From Acidobacteriota bacterium (lineage in GTDB: Bacteria > Acidobacteriota > Vicinamibacteria > Vicinamibacterales > CAVVIG01), in assembly GCA_003222455.1 (NCBI GenBank), contig QHWF01000087.1:14399-21387 (forward strand): 6,989 nucleotides of DNA. Direction: 5' to 3'. Each line of letters starts with the position of its first letter. The stretch's first letter is position 1. The notes beneath the pieces were generated by a model. It had not been told where the DNA came from. It searched no databases and worked only from the letters and a program-made list of their open reading frames with translations. Position numbers and translations under genes: made by a program. Below, piece by piece: positions 5,986 through 6,989 of this stretch.

Positions 5986-6989
5986 ATGACTGGTTCTGAG
6001 GACCGGCCGCCATCGACGATACGCGCCCGACCGGGTATCGGGCTCGCTCGTCGCGCATATCTCGGCGCGGTGATGGTGTCTGGTTCGCTGGTCTTGTGCT
6101 GGTCGGCCGTGGAGTTGATTGCCAGGCCGCCGGGGGCGTTGTGGCTTGTGCTTGCCGGGTTGACTGTTGCCTCGGCGTTGGCCACTGTTCGTCTGCCCGG
6201 TTTTCCGATCAGCTTCTCGCTCTCGGACACGTTTACGATCATGGCGGCGTTGCTGTTCGGGCCGGCGGCGGGAGCCACGCTCGTGGCACTCGACGGCTTC
6301 GTCAGCTCGTGGCGGCTCAGGATCTCGACGCCAACACCCGCGCGCGTGGCCTTCAACGTGACGTCGCTGGCGCTGGCGATGTGGCTGGCGGCGCGTCTCT
6401 TTTTTGCGGTCATCCATCGAGGACCACTCGCAGTCCAGCCGCCGCCAATCGGCGGGATCCTCGGTCCTCTCGCCTTGTTCGCCTCGGCGTACTTTCTCCT
6501 CAACACAGGCCTGGTGGCCGGTGCGGTCACGCTCGGCCGCCAGCTCTCGCTCTTTCGCATGTGGCGCGAGCATTTTCTCCCGCTCTGGCTGACGTACTTC
6601 GGGGGGACGTCGATTGCCGGCCTGATCCTGCTGCTGATGGCTGCAGGTCTGGCAAACCGGGCGACCTTGACGCTGGCGCTCCCCCTGGTCGTCCTGGTGC
6701 TCGTCGCCGTTCTGACGGGTGTCGAACGGCTCCGCGCACGAAGCGCCCAGTTCGCCAGACTGCGATCGTACGCCGCTGCGTTGCGCAGCACAGCGGACGC
6801 GGTGCTGCTCACCAACGTCGAAGGTCAGATCACGTTCATGAATCCGACGGCCGAGCGGCTGACCGGTTGGACCGGCGCGCAGGCCGCTGGACGCAAGGTC
6901 GACGAGGTGCTTCGGCTGGATGCGACCGCCGTGGGCGACGAGGATCACGACCGTCGCGACGGCGCCCCTGACGAACGCTCCATCCGTGA
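5986..6989 (+). CDS. Membrane-bound PAS-domain signalling protein (3' partial)
   Basis: The frame is open from 5986 to the window edge without a stop, giving 334 complete codons; the final bases TGA are out of frame. The N-terminal half is strongly hydrophobic, with about seven or eight membrane segments (near 26-45, 51-70, 77-105, 121-143, 156-183, 198-222 and 226-245). A helical linker (246-266) leads to a PAS domain starting near 267, with TADAVLLTNVEGQITFMN, ERLTGW and AAGRKVDEVLRL. Such a layout is usual for sensors ending in a histidine kinase, GGDEF/EAL or phosphatase output, which is not visible here. The start is uncertain: GTG 5983 and ATG 5986 are adjacent, GTG 5950 is also in frame, and none has a clear ribosome site. 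It follows the peptidase by 152 bp with no evident terminator between. Confidence 0.85.
   Translation, partial: MTGSEDRPPSTIRARPGIGLARRAYLGAVMVSGSLVLCWSAVELIARPPGALWLVLAGLTVASALATVRLPGFPISFSLSDTFTIMAALLFGPAAGATLVALDGFVSSWRLRISTPTPARVAFNVTSLALAMWLAARLFFAVIHRGPLAVQPPPIGGILGPLALFASAYFLLNTGLVAGAVTLGRQLSLFRMWREHFLPLWLTYFGGTSIAGLILLLMAAGLANRATLTLALPLVVLVLVAVLTGVERLRARSAQFARLRSYAAALRSTADAVLLTNVEGQITFMNPTAERLTGWTGAQAAGRKVDEVLRLDATAVGDEDHDRRDGAPDERSIR

Noticed and set aside
5932..6948. 338- and 308-codon minus-strand open frames at the right end
   Set aside because: Arg/Gln/Pro-rich shadows of the plus-strand sensor gene. That gene is easy to miss because it runs off the window without a stop, but it has membrane segments and a PAS domain.
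6096..6971. 291-codon plus-strand open frame in another phase at the right end
   Set aside because: Its Arg/Ala/Gly-rich translation has no motif and lies wholly within the better-supported sensor frame.
6987..6989. TGA at the very end of the window as the stop of the sensor gene
   Set aside because: It is out of frame with the 5986 reading frame, whose last complete codon is 6985-6987.

Overview
The window is GC-rich bacterial chromosomal DNA. Its gene content is a secreted six-bladed NHL propeller of the peptidyl-alpha-hydroxyglycine amidating lyase type, a subtilase with a tryptophan-rich C-terminal tail, a membrane-PAS signalling protein and a C-terminal piece with an RYLYLP membrane motif. 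Together with GC-rich spacers carrying short periodic inverted repeats, this suggests a soil-type Acidobacteriota (perhaps Vicinamibacteria-like) or a similar environmental lineage. That placement is inferred from recall of family content; no rRNA or other marker is present.

Layout: (1) 1-582 (+), the 3' end of a polytopic membrane protein. (2) 583-791, a convergent spacer packed with three inverted repeats, the last built from 9-bp units. (3) 792-1904 (-), a secreted PAL-like NHL propeller. (4) 1905-2107, a divergent promoter region. (5) 2108-2503 (+), a small cytoplasmic BON-LysM protein resembling the potassium-binding protein Kbp (YgaU). (6) 2504-2637, a spacer with a strong hairpin. (7) 2638-3588 (+), a cation diffusion facilitator (CDF) predicted to export Zn2+. 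(8) 3589-4066, a 478-bp non-coding stretch with a long 9-bp-periodic hairpin and a short direct repeat. (9) 4067-5833 (+), a secreted S8 serine peptidase. (10) 5986 to the window end (+), the N-terminal part of a membrane sensor with a PAS domain, cut by the window edge.

The genes do not form an obvious pathway. The amidating-lyase-like protein and the subtilase both carry export signals and would act outside the cytoplasm. The Kbp-like protein and the CDF exporter both concern cation handling, but a terminator-like hairpin separates them, so co-transcription is uncertain. I see no mobile element, CRISPR array, tRNA or rRNA. No multi-gene novel system is evident. The observations most worth following are two unrelated intergenic hairpins that share a 9-bp internal period, the stand-alone bacterial PAL-like enzyme with an apparently intact active site, and the AVIWGH repeat tail of the peptidase.
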